Shown: piece by piece, positions 1 to 5,948 of the stretch | Layout: each line of letters opens with the position of its first letter | Numbering within the stretch: position 1 is the first letter of the stretch | Assembly (NCBI GenBank): GCA_902475515.1 | Contig: CABSAB010000079.1 | Location: 1-6,679 of the forward strand | From: an uncultured Eubacteriales bacterium | Lineage (GTDB): Bacteria; Bacillota; Clostridia; Oscillospirales; Oscillospiraceae | Length of the DNA: 6,679 nucleotides | Direction of reading: 5' to 3' | Made by a program: the position numbers and the translations under genes | The notes under the pieces: model-generated | What the model was told of the DNA's origin: nothing | The model's database searches: none | Seen by the model: only the letters and a program-made list of their open reading frames with translations

Positions 1-17
1 ACCCAGCAAAGCCCGAG

Positions 18-45
18 GCGGCCGCACCTTTATGGGTGCGGCCGC
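18..45. terminator. GC-rich hairpin terminator ending the minus-strand cluster
   Basis: An 11 bp perfect stem (18-28 with 35-45) encloses a 6-base loop (29-34). It lies 12 bases past the stop codon of the 80-residue gene. The T-rich tract is clearer on the plus-strand side (46-59) than on the minus-strand side, so it may end transcription from both directions or mainly serve a plus-strand gene left of the window. Confidence 0.65.
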
Positions 46-57
46 GTTTCATATTCT

Positions 58-300
58 TTATACATCCACGTGTGACAGCAGCCATTCCTTGGCCGCTTCG
101 ATCCCCTCCGGGGTAATGGGAAAGGTCTCGGTCAGTTCCATTTCGCTGAGCTCATAGCATTTTTCGCCGTGCCAGAGCTCCCCCTGGAGGGTGTTTTCCT
201 CTACGTTGGGGGTCAGCTTGAAGCGCATGCCGTGGAAGCTGCCCAGGAATGTATTGTCGTTTTGAAAGGTCGCGCAGTTGGGAACGTAGATCTCGTCCAT
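58..300 (-). CDS. small acidic protein of unknown function (80 aa)
   Basis: I do not recognise a named family. The 80-residue product is strongly acidic (15 Asp/Glu against 4 Lys/Arg). It has no signal peptide and no membrane segment, so it is probably cytoplasmic. A central GSFHGMRFKL stretch is followed by a likely beta strand (GELWHG, residues 40-45) and an amphipathic helix near the C-terminus (EGIEAAKEWLLSH, residues 65-77), which suggests one compact alpha+beta domain. The start is well supported: an AGGAGGA site at 307-313 lies 6 bases upstream of the ATG and overlaps the TAG stop of the pentapeptide gene. Translation is therefore probably coupled to that gene. It is the last gene before the hairpin at 18-45. 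The reading frame, ribosome site and operon position make it a real gene; its function is unknown. Confidence 0.8.
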   Translation of the reverse strand: MDEIYVPNCATFQNDNTFLGSFHGMRFKLTPNVEENTLQGELWHGEKCYELSEMELTETFPITPEGIEAAKEWLLSHVDV

Positions 301-306
301 GAAGGC

Positions 307-313
307 TCCTCCT
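307..313 (-). promoter_or_regulatory. Shine-Dalgarno site of the 80-aa gene, overlapping the upstream stop
   Basis: AGGAGGA on the minus strand sits 6 bases before the ATG at 300-298 and shares two bases with the TAG stop codon (314-312) of the preceding gene. This layout favours reinitiation by a ribosome finishing the pentapeptide gene. Confidence 0.8.
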
Positions 314-917
314 AAAGTACGATGTTCAGCCCCAGCAGTTTTGCAAGGTCTATGGCCTGCTGGGTGTTTACGGTCATGCCCCGGAGCTTGTCAAGGCTCC
401 AGATGCTGCCGTCGATCTTGCAGGTGGACAGGTCAAACCCCGCCATGTCCGTGCCGGAAAAATTGCACTGGGTGAGGTCGCAGCCGTCCATTGTGGTCTT
501 CTGACACTTACAGCCCGAGAAATACCCGCCGGAGAAGCTTCCGCCCTGAAAGCGGCAGGATCTCAGCGTACAGCCGGAGAGATTCAGATATCGGGCGCTG
601 CAATCCTCAAACACAGCCCCGTTCAAAACGCAGCCGGAGAACGCCGTTCCCGTCAGCCGGCAGTCCCGGAAGGCGACGGCCTTCAGTCCGCCCTCATAGA
701 ACATGACCCCGGACAGGTCGCAGTGCTCGAAGACCACCTTCTGAAAGCCCGTGCCCTGAAACCGGCAGCCTGTCAGAACGCAGTGGGAAAAGGTACACTC
801 CGCCACATCCACCGTTTCCAGCCGCATCTCCGGGGCATCCTCGTGGGAAAACGCGGCGTTTTTGATGTCCAGCTCCTCCTCCAGAGAGAAGGCAAGGGTT
901 TTAAGCAGGTCCTGCAT
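312..917 (-). CDS. pentapeptide-repeat protein, Qnr/MfpA-like
   Basis: The 201-residue protein is almost entirely pentapeptide repeats. From about residue 29 to 183 the sequence divides without a break into 31 five-residue units ending in a central Phe, Leu or similar residue (for example SHCVL, TGCRF, EHCDL, SGTDM). This predicts a right-handed quadrilateral beta-helix. A short N-terminal segment precedes it, and a helical tail follows (residues 184-201, QQAIDLAKLLGLNIVL at the end). That tail resembles the dimerisation tail of Qnr proteins, which also end in a short helix after the last coil. Qnr/MfpA proteins mimic DNA, bind gyrase or topoisomerase IV and can lower quinolone susceptibility; most are 180-226 residues. 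Fold assignment is confident, but a topoisomerase role is inference from length and tail. Thirteen of 14 cysteines occupy the same register position. The gene overlaps the upstream nuclease gene by 17 bp, with AGGAGG at 927-932 placed 9 bases before the ATG. Confidence 0.9.
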   Translation of the reverse strand: MQDLLKTLAFSLEEELDIKNAAFSHEDAPEMRLETVDVAECTFSHCVLTGCRFQGTGFQKVVFEHCDLSGVMFYEGGLKAVAFRDCRLTGTAFSGCVLNGAVFEDCSARYLNLSGCTLRSCRFQGGSFSGGYFSGCKCQKTTMDGCDLTQCNFSGTDMAGFDLSTCKIDGSIWSLDKLRGMTVNTQQAIDLAKLLGLNIVL

Positions 918-2277
918 CGTCTAAGGCCTCCTGTAACAGCTTCCGAAATGCCGTGATAAACGCCTCATTCTGCTCCGCCGTGCGCTTGGCGGGACCCCGA
1001 AGCCGCCCGCCGCCCCGACGGATGCGGGTGGCCGCAGCCCGCTGGGCAAGAAGCCCATCGATGTTTTCCTCCGTATAGCGCATGCCGTTCTGGTCGATGA
1101 CCCGGGCTTTTTTGGCAAGGCACATGGCTGCCAGACCGTAATCCTGGGTGATGACCAGATCTCCGGCCCCCAGCCGGGAGACAATGGCAAAATCCGCGCT
1201 GTCCGCACCCTTATCCACGGTGATGGTCTGGGCCCCCCGGCGGGAAAAGACATGGGAGGTGTCGCAGATCAAGAAGCTTTCCACATGCCGCTTCCCTGCG
1301 GCATTCAAAGCCTGATTGATGACAGGACATCCGTCGGCGTCGATATACAGCCGGAAGGGGGCGGATTTGACCTTCCGGGGCCGGGCGGCCTTTTCCACGG
1401 CCTTTTTGTACTGGGCCCGGTGGATGTCGTCCATGGCGTAGACCACCTTGCTCCCGCGCATGCTGTCGTCCCGATTCCGCTTGAAGCTCACCCGGATGAG
1501 ATATTCCCCGTGCTCCGGGCATTTGCAGGTCCAGACCATCCGTCCGGACTCCGGATAGACCGGCTCCGTGGCCTCGGTCAGAACGCTGCAGTGGGGGCAC
1601 TTGGTCTCTATGATCCGGGGATCGGCGATCATGTCTTCAAAGCTCTCAAAGCGGGTATAGTTGGCGTACCGCAGGCAGTCCAGGAAGGCCTGGTCTCCGT
1701 CGCCCTCGAAATATTTCAGATAGTCCGGGTACTCCTCGATGCCCCGGGGAATGTCGATGTGCTTGGCCACCTCGGCGGTGTAGACTGCGTCGTTGAGGCC
1801 GTCGTGATAGGTCTCGGTGACGTCCAGCTGGAAAAAATCCACCGCGTAGCTGAGACCCCGCACCAGGTTTCCGGGATCGTGCTGCTGATTAAACATGATC
1901 TGGAGATTGTAGCTCCGGTCGGTGATGGACGTATCCAACCCATAGAAAGCCATGTTCTGCCGCAGAATGGGGATGTCGTTGAACCCCCAGGTCAGCAAAA
2001 TGGGGTTCTTGCCGCAAAAAGCCCGGAACTCCTCCATGGCCTCCTGAAAGCGCACACCATTTTTCACATCCTGCTTGGTAATGCCTGTGAGCTTGGAGAT
2101 GCGGGGGGAGAGGACCTTGTACTGCTGCAGCCGGCAGGTGGCCTTAAAGCGCTTTCCGTCTTCCAGCCGCACCGCGCCGATCTGGATGATCTCAAAGGGC
2201 AGCGCTGTGCAGAGCTTGATGGCCAGAGGGGAGTCCGGGGACAGGGGCTGGTTCCACTCCATGTCCAGTACGATCAT
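901..2277 (-). CDS. fusion protein: DEDDh 3'-5' exonuclease + zinc knuckle + YaiI/YqxD (DUF188) domain
   Basis: This is a three-part protein; numbering here counts from a possible TTG start at 2283 (460 aa). Residues 3-175 form a DnaQ-like/KapD-like exonuclease with all DEDDh residues: Asp7 and Glu9 (LDMEW), Asp103 (WGFND), and His160 and Asp165 (HDGLND). Such enzymes remove nucleotides from 3' ends of DNA or RNA using two metal ions. Residues 229-258 hold CPHC and CKCPEH, a probable metal-binding knuckle, then a basic linker (about 288-310). Residues 311-460 match the YaiI/YqxD family (UPF0178, DUF188): YIDADGCP, DKGADSADF, GDLVITQD and NGMRYT. That family is grouped with PIN-like nucleases but its activity is not established. 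ATG at 2277 is preferred over TTG at 2283; neither has a strong ribosome site. The gene follows the radical SAM gene by 38 bases and overlaps the pentapeptide gene. Substrate unknown. Confidence 0.92.
   Translation of the reverse strand: MIVLDMEWNQPLSPDSPLAIKLCTALPFEIIQIGAVRLEDGKRFKATCRLQQYKVLSPRISKLTGITKQDVKNGVRFQEAMEEFRAFCGKNPILLTWGFNDIPILRQNMAFYGLDTSITDRSYNLQIMFNQQHDPGNLVRGLSYAVDFFQLDVTETYHDGLNDAVYTAEVAKHIDIPRGIEEYPDYLKYFEGDGDQAFLDCLRYANYTRFESFEDMIADPRIIETKCPHCSVLTEATEPVYPESGRMVWTCKCPEHGEYLIRVSFKRNRDDSMRGSKVVYAMDDIHRAQYKKAVEKAARPRKVKSAPFRLYIDADGCPVINQALNAAGKRHVESFLICDTSHVFSRRGAQTITVDKGADSADFAIVSRLGAGDLVITQDYGLAAMCLAKKARVIDQNGMRYTEENIDGLLAQRAAATRIRRGGGRLRGPAKRTAEQNEAFITAFRKLLQEALDDAGPA
927..932 (-). 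promoter_or_regulatory. Shine-Dalgarno site of the pentapeptide gene, inside the nuclease coding region
   Basis: AGGAGG on the minus strand lies within the last codons of the nuclease fusion gene, 9 bases before the pentapeptide ATG (917-915). It fixes the start of the downstream gene and implies translational coupling across the 17 bp overlap. Confidence 0.8.
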
Positions 2278-2315
2278 TGACAAATTGCTTCACTCTTTTC
2301 GATAGGATTCAGAAA

Positions 2316-4148
2316 TTACCGGCCTTTTTTGGGTTTCCGCTTCGGTCCGCCGGCGGTCCTGGGACGGATCAGACAGGTCTTCTCATAGCCGATGAGGTCT
2401 GTCCGCCCGGCCCGTTCCAGAGCCTCGTGGACCAGGTCGTAATTCCTGGGGTTTTTGAATTGGATCAACGCCCGCTGCATGGCCTTTTCGTGGGGATTGG
2501 TGGCCACGTACACCGGCTCCATGGTCCGGGGATCTAGCCCCGTGTAGTACATCACCGTGGAAATGGTGGAGGGGGTGGGGTAGAAATCCGACACCTGCTC
2601 GGGATTCAGATGATGGGCATGGAGATATTCCGCCAATGCGATGGCCTCATTCAGCGTAGACCCCGGATGGGAGGACATGAGGTAGGGCACCACATACTGC
2701 TTCTTCCCAAGCTCCCGGTTCAGCTTCTCGTATTTTGCCAAAAACCGCTCATAGACGGCGTTTTTCGGTTTGCCCATCAGCCGCAGTACGCTGTCGCAGA
2801 TATGCTCCGGCGCCACCTTCAGCTGTCCGGAAACGTGATATTCCACCAGCGCTCGAAAGAAGCTGTCGTTCTTGTCCTGGAGGAGATAGTCAAACCGAAT
2901 GCCGCTGCGGATGAACACCCGCTTCACCCCGGGGAGGGCCCGGAGCTTCCGCAGAAGTGCCAGATAGTCGCTGTGGTCTGCAATCAGATTCTTACAGGGG
3001 GTGGGGAACAGGCATTGTTTGGTGGGACACGCCCCACTTTTCAGCTGCTTTTCGCAGGCGGGTTGCCGGAAGTTGGCCGTGGGACCGCCCACATCGTGGA
3101 TGTAGCCCTTAAAGTCCGGGTCATGGGTCAAGGCCTCGGCCTCTCTCAAAATGGATTCATGGCTACGTGTCTGGATGATCCGCCCCTGATGGAAGGTCAG
3201 CGCGCAGAAGCTGCACCCGCCGAAGCAGCCCCGGCAGCTCTGGAGACTGAACTTGACTTCGCGGATGGCATCGATGCCCCCGTCCTTTTCGTACATGGGA
3301 TGATAGGTGCGCATATACGGCAGGTCGTAGGTGTCGTCCATCTCCATCTGCGAAAGGGGCTCCTGGGGCGGATTCTGCACCACAAAGGTTTTTTCGTCGT
3401 AGGGCTCCGCCAGCACCTTTGCTGAGAATGGGTCCGTGTTCTGATACTGCGTATAAAAGCTTTCCGCATATTTCCGCTTGTCCGCCGTCAGCTCCGGGTA
3501 GGCGGGGAGCAGGGTATAGTCATAGACGTTTTCCAGAGAGGGGGCCTTGTAGACCGTGCCCCGGATGAAGGTAATGTCATGAACGTCCAGGCCGCTGTCC
3601 AGGGCCTCGGCGATCTCCACAATGCTTCGTTCTCCCATGCCGTACATCAAAAGGTCTGCCTGGGAGTCCAGCAGGATAGACCGCTTGAGTTTGTCCGACC
3701 AGTAGTCGTAGTGGGCAAGCCGCCGGAGGGACGCTTCGATGCCGCCAATGAGAATAGGGATGTGCCTGTAGCTCCTCCGAATGAGGTTGCAGTAGACCAC
3801 TGTGGCGTAGTCCGGGCGAAGGCCCATCCTTCCGCCGGGGGAAAAGGCGTCGTAGCTTCTTTTCCGCTTGGCCACCGTGTAGTGGTTCACCATGGGGTCC
3901 ATGTTGCCGCCCATGACCAAAAAGCCCAGCCGGGGTTCCCCCAAGACCCGGATGCTCTCCGGGTCCTTCCAGTCGGGTTGGGGGATGATGCCCACCTTAA
4001 ACCCATGGGCCTCCAGAGTGCGGCTGATGATAGCATGGCCGAAGGTGGGATGGTCCACATAGGCGTCGCCGATGACGTATACAAAGTCGCACTGATCCCA
4101 GCCCCGGGCCGCCATATCCGCCCGGCTCACCGGCAGAAAGTCCGCCAT
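2316..4148 (-). CDS. YgiQ family radical SAM protein
   Basis: The 610-residue product is a cytoplasmic radical SAM enzyme of the YgiQ family (UPF0313). The N-terminal domain (about 1-190) carries family signatures such as GDAYVDHP, VMGGNMD and IGGIEASLRR. The radical SAM core begins with CFGGCSFC: Cys308, Cys312 and Cys315 should hold the [4Fe-4S] cluster that cleaves S-adenosylmethionine. A second cysteine set at 365, 374, 379 and 385 follows DVGGPTAN, and VAPEH (445-449) is another conserved core motif. The tail is short and basic. The reaction and substrate of the family are unknown. The E. coli protein is longer because of a C-terminal extension absent here. The ATG at 4148-4146 is chosen because AGGAGGG lies 6 bases upstream; an in-frame GTG at 4166 would put that ribosome site inside the coding region. 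It is the first gene of the minus-strand cluster. Confidence 0.95.
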   Translation of the reverse strand: MADFLPVSRADMAARGWDQCDFVYVIGDAYVDHPTFGHAIISRTLEAHGFKVGIIPQPDWKDPESIRVLGEPRLGFLVMGGNMDPMVNHYTVAKRKRSYDAFSPGGRMGLRPDYATVVYCNLIRRSYRHIPILIGGIEASLRRLAHYDYWSDKLKRSILLDSQADLLMYGMGERSIVEIAEALDSGLDVHDITFIRGTVYKAPSLENVYDYTLLPAYPELTADKRKYAESFYTQYQNTDPFSAKVLAEPYDEKTFVVQNPPQEPLSQMEMDDTYDLPYMRTYHPMYEKDGGIDAIREVKFSLQSCRGCFGGCSFCALTFHQGRIIQTRSHESILREAEALTHDPDFKGYIHDVGGPTANFRQPACEKQLKSGACPTKQCLFPTPCKNLIADHSDYLALLRKLRALPGVKRVFIRSGIRFDYLLQDKNDSFFRALVEYHVSGQLKVAPEHICDSVLRLMGKPKNAVYERFLAKYEKLNRELGKKQYVVPYLMSSHPGSTLNEAIALAEYLHAHHLNPEQVSDFYPTPSTISTVMYYTGLDPRTMEPVYVATNPHEKAMQRALIQFKNPRNYDLVHEALERAGRTDLIGYEKTCLIRPRTAGGPKRKPKKGR

Positions 4149-4154
4149 GCCCAT

Positions 4155-4161
4155 CCCTCCT
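4155..4161 (-). promoter_or_regulatory. Shine-Dalgarno site deciding the ygiQ-like start
   Basis: AGGAGGG on the minus strand is 6 bases upstream of the ATG at 4148-4146. The alternative upstream GTG (4166-4164) has no comparable site, and the intervening ATG at 4154 directly abuts the motif. Confidence 0.8.
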
Positions 4162-4185
4162 GTCACTTGGATATTTCAATTATTC

Positions 4186-4214
4186 ACTATACCAGATATG
4201 GGGGGAAAAGTCCA
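4186..4214 (-). promoter_or_regulatory. putative sigma-A type promoter for the ygiQ-like cluster
   Basis: On the minus strand TGGACT (4214-4209) is followed after exactly 17 bases by TATAGT (4191-4186). Each differs from consensus: four of six bases match in the -35 box and five of six in the -10 box. The predicted transcription start near 4180 gives a leader of roughly 30 bases, enough for the ribosome site at 4155-4161. This is a motif-based call only. Confidence 0.45.
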
Positions 4215-4269
4215 GAAAAAGGCGGTCAGATGGAACGCGCAAAAACATCGTGCATATTAGAAAGTATTT

Positions 4270-4278
4270 TGCTATAAT
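4270..4278 (+). promoter_or_regulatory. extended -10 promoter of the alpha/beta hydrolase gene
   Basis: TGCTATAAT is a perfect extended -10 element (TG, one base, TATAAT). No good -35 box lies at the usual distance, which is typical of extended -10 promoters. Transcription would start near 4285, leaving about 27 bases before the ATG at 4312. Confidence 0.6.
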
Positions 4279-4298
4279 GGGGCCGTATTTTATTTTAT

Positions 4299-4303
4299 GG
4301 GAG
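4299..4303 (+). promoter_or_regulatory. Shine-Dalgarno site deciding the hydrolase start
   Basis: GGGAG ends 8 bases before the ATG at 4312. The in-frame ATG at 4297 overlaps this motif and has only AT-rich sequence upstream with no ribosome site, so 4312 is the preferred start. Confidence 0.65.
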
Positions 4304-4311
4304 AAATCGAC

Positions 4312-4995
4312 ATGGACATTCAGCTGCACTATGCGGAGCAAGGGCACGGCAAACCGATGCTCCTCCTGCACGGGAACGGAGAAGATGGGTCTTATTTTAC
4401 CCATCAGATCGCGTACTTTTCCAAAAACCGCCGGGTGATCGTGCCGGACACGCGGGGGCACGGAAAATCGCCCCGGGGCAGCGCGCCCTTTACTATTCGG
4501 CAGTTTGCGGAGGATTTAAACAATTTTATGGAGCGCCTTGACATCAATAAAGCAGATATTCTCGGCTTTTCCGACGGGGGAAATATCGCACTGGCGTTTG
4601 CACTGAAATTCCCGGAAAAGGTAGACCGGCTGATCCTGAATGGGGCAAATCTCAATGCGAAGGGTGTAAAGGCCACGGTCCAAATTCCCATTGTGCTGGG
4701 TTATAAAATTGCATCGCTGTTTGCAAAGAAAAGCCCGGATGCTCGGGCCAATGCGGAGATGCTGGGGCTGATGGTGAACGAGCCGAATATCCCGGTGGAA
4801 GCACTGCGGACGGTCCGGGCCAAAACACTGGTGATCGCGGGAACCAAGGACATGATCAAGAAGTCCCACACCCGGCAAATATACCGGGAACTGCCGGATG
4901 CGGAGTTGGCGCTGATTCCGGGGAATCATTTTATTGCGGCCCGAAACCCGGAGGCATTCAATTGTGCGGTGGAGGCGTTTCTGAAAACGGAATAA
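4312..4995 (+). CDS. alpha/beta hydrolase, esterase-like
   Basis: The 227-residue protein has the alpha/beta hydrolase fold at near-minimal length. Numbered from the ATG at 4312, the oxyanion-hole motif HGNG is at 20-23 and the nucleophile elbow GFSDGG at 85-90, with Ser87 as nucleophile. The acid is probably Asp180 (in AGTKD) and the histidine His206 (in PGNH), so the catalytic triad looks complete. There is no signal peptide, so a cytoplasmic location is expected. Substrate cannot be read from sequence; carboxylesterase, lactonase or lipase-like activity are all possible. Starting at 4297 instead would add five residues. The gene stands alone on the plus strand between two minus-strand units, with its own extended -10 promoter and a hairpin terminator directly after its TAA. 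Its base composition is visibly more AT-rich than its neighbours in places: the 60 bases from 4501 are about 37% GC. Confidence 0.92.
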   Translation: MDIQLHYAEQGHGKPMLLLHGNGEDGSYFTHQIAYFSKNRRVIVPDTRGHGKSPRGSAPFTIRQFAEDLNNFMERLDINKADILGFSDGGNIALAFALKFPEKVDRLILNGANLNAKGVKATVQIPIVLGYKIASLFAKKSPDARANAEMLGLMVNEPNIPVEALRTVRAKTLVIAGTKDMIKKSHTRQIYRELPDAELALIPGNHFIAARNPEAFNCAVEAFLKTE

Positions 4996-4996
4996 A

Positions 4997-5028
4997 ACAC
5001 AGGCGGCGGAATCCTCCGTCGCCTGTGT
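4997..5028. terminator. bidirectional intrinsic terminator between convergent genes
   Basis: A 14 bp stem (4997-5010 with 5015-5028, one G-T mismatch pair) closes a 4-base loop. It begins one base after the hydrolase TAA and ends 8 bases before the degV-family stop. T-rich tails follow on both strands: TTTTATT on the minus side, and a looser TTGTCTCTT on the plus side. It can therefore serve both converging genes. Confidence 0.85.
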
Positions 5029-5036
5029 GTTGTCTC

Positions 5037-5906
5037 TTATCTGCCATCCCCAAAGAAGAACACGGCCAGCATCCCCGGCCCCACATGGGCGCCGGTCAGC
5101 GGCTCGTGCATGGAGAGGATCAATTCCTTCGGCTCCGCCACTGCCCGGAGCTGCTCGGCCAGCTTTTTGGCCTCCTCCAGGCAGTCTCCATGGGAGATGG
5201 CCACCCGCTGGGCGCCGGCATCTCGTACCTTCTTTGCATAGACCTCCGTCAGCTCCGCAATGGCCCGCTTCCGCCCGCGGATCTTGCCGCAGACCACGAT
5301 CTTGCCATCCTCATCGCCCCGGAGCATGGGCTTGATCTGGAGCATGGTGCCGATGGCCGCCGTGACGCCGGAGACCCGGCCCGTGCGTTTTAAGAACATT
5401 AAATTGTCCACGGTAAAGTATTCGCACAGGTTCAGCCGGTCCTCATTCAGTTTGGAAGCGGCCCGGTCAATGTCCAGCCCTTCTGCCCGGTAGTCTGCCG
5501 CCCGGCAGGCAAGGATGCCCGTACCGAGCCCCGCGCCCATGGAGTCCACCACCCGCACCCGGCGGGCCGGGAATTCCTCCATCAGCTGCTCCGCCGCCAC
5601 CAGGGCAGATTGCACCGTGCCGCTGATGCCGGAGGAGATGCCCACGTACATCACGTCCTGCCCGGATTCCACCGTGGGCTTAAAGGTGTCGTAAAATTCG
5701 CCGCTGCTGATGAGGGAGGTCTTGACCACGGCCCCCTGGCGCAGCTGTTCGTAATAGTGGTGTCCGTCAAACCCGTCGGGGTATTCGGGGCAGATGTGAA
5801 GCTCCCCGCTGAGCTCGTAGGAAAAGGGGATCACACGGATGGAAAGCTCCTGAAGCTTTCTGGCGGGCAGGTTGCTGCCGGAATCGACAAAAAGGGTATA
5901 GCTCAT
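5037..5906 (-). CDS. DegV family protein (fatty-acid-binding, FakB-like)
   Basis: The 289-residue length and motifs are typical of the DegV family: DSGSNLP near the N-terminus (8-14), KTSLIS (62-67), SSGISGT (91-97), DSMGAGLGTG (121-130), FLKRTGRVSG (171-180) and GAHVGPG (272-278). In Firmicutes the characterised members (FakB) hold a fatty acid in a deep pocket and present its carboxylate to the kinase FakA for phosphorylation, feeding phospholipid synthesis. The conserved Thr63, Ser92 and His274 correspond in position to the residues that grip the carboxylate in FakB proteins; that mapping is by motif, not alignment. No FakA gene is in the window, and many genomes carry several DegV paralogs with different lipid preference. 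The start is supported by CGGGAG 7 bases before the ATG. The gene is monocistronic, with a promoter and palindromic operator upstream and a shared terminator downstream. Confidence 0.95.
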   Translation of the reverse strand: MSYTLFVDSGSNLPARKLQELSIRVIPFSYELSGELHICPEYPDGFDGHHYYEQLRQGAVVKTSLISSGEFYDTFKPTVESGQDVMYVGISSGISGTVQSALVAAEQLMEEFPARRVRVVDSMGAGLGTGILACRAADYRAEGLDIDRAASKLNEDRLNLCEYFTVDNLMFLKRTGRVSGVTAAIGTMLQIKPMLRGDEDGKIVVCGKIRGRKRAIAELTEVYAKKVRDAGAQRVAISHGDCLEEAKKLAEQLRAVAEPKELILSMHEPLTGAHVGPGMLAVFFFGDGR

Positions 5907-5920
5907 GACAAAACTCCCGA

Positions 5921-5948
5921 GATGTAATATTTGATATTATATTACATC
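5921..5948. promoter_or_regulatory. palindromic operator over the degV-family -10 box
   Basis: A perfect 10 bp inverted repeat, GATGTAATAT and ATATTACATC, is separated by 8 bases. A second, overlapping palindrome, TAATAT-ttg-ATATTA (5925-5939), lies inside it. The right arm contains the -10 hexamer, and the whole site spans about -16 to +12 of the predicted transcript. That is the expected position for a repressor of the degV-family gene. I cannot assign the regulator family. Confidence 0.6.

Noticed and set aside
417..797. Repetitive look of the pentapeptide gene considered as a DNA repeat array
   Set aside because: The periodicity is at the protein level (15 bp units with variable bases). 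There is no conserved DNA repeat or spacer structure, so it is neither a CRISPR array nor a satellite.
1252..2280. Long open frame on the plus strand (342 codons) opposite the nuclease fusion gene
   Set aside because: It lies entirely antisense to a gene with clear catalytic motifs, has no recognisable domain and no ribosome site. GC-rich codons on one strand commonly keep the opposite frame open.
2610..3425. Plus-strand open frame of 271 codons opposite the radical SAM gene
   Set aside because: It is the antisense shadow of a confidently identified YgiQ-family gene, with no motifs and no ribosome site.
4149..4166. Upstream GTG start (4166) for the radical SAM gene
   Set aside because: It would place the only good ribosome site, AGGAGGG at 4155-4161, inside the coding sequence. 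The ATG at 4148 is correctly spaced from it.
3579..4277. Plus-strand open frame of 232 codons running into the divergent intergenic region
   Set aside because: It is mostly antisense to the radical SAM N-terminus and lacks recognisable protein features. It would also run through the promoter region of the hydrolase.
5921..5948. Palindrome considered as a terminator for the sulfatase-like gene
   Set aside because: The stem is AT-rich with an 8-base loop and no following T tract, and it overlaps the degV-family -10 box. An operator is the better reading.
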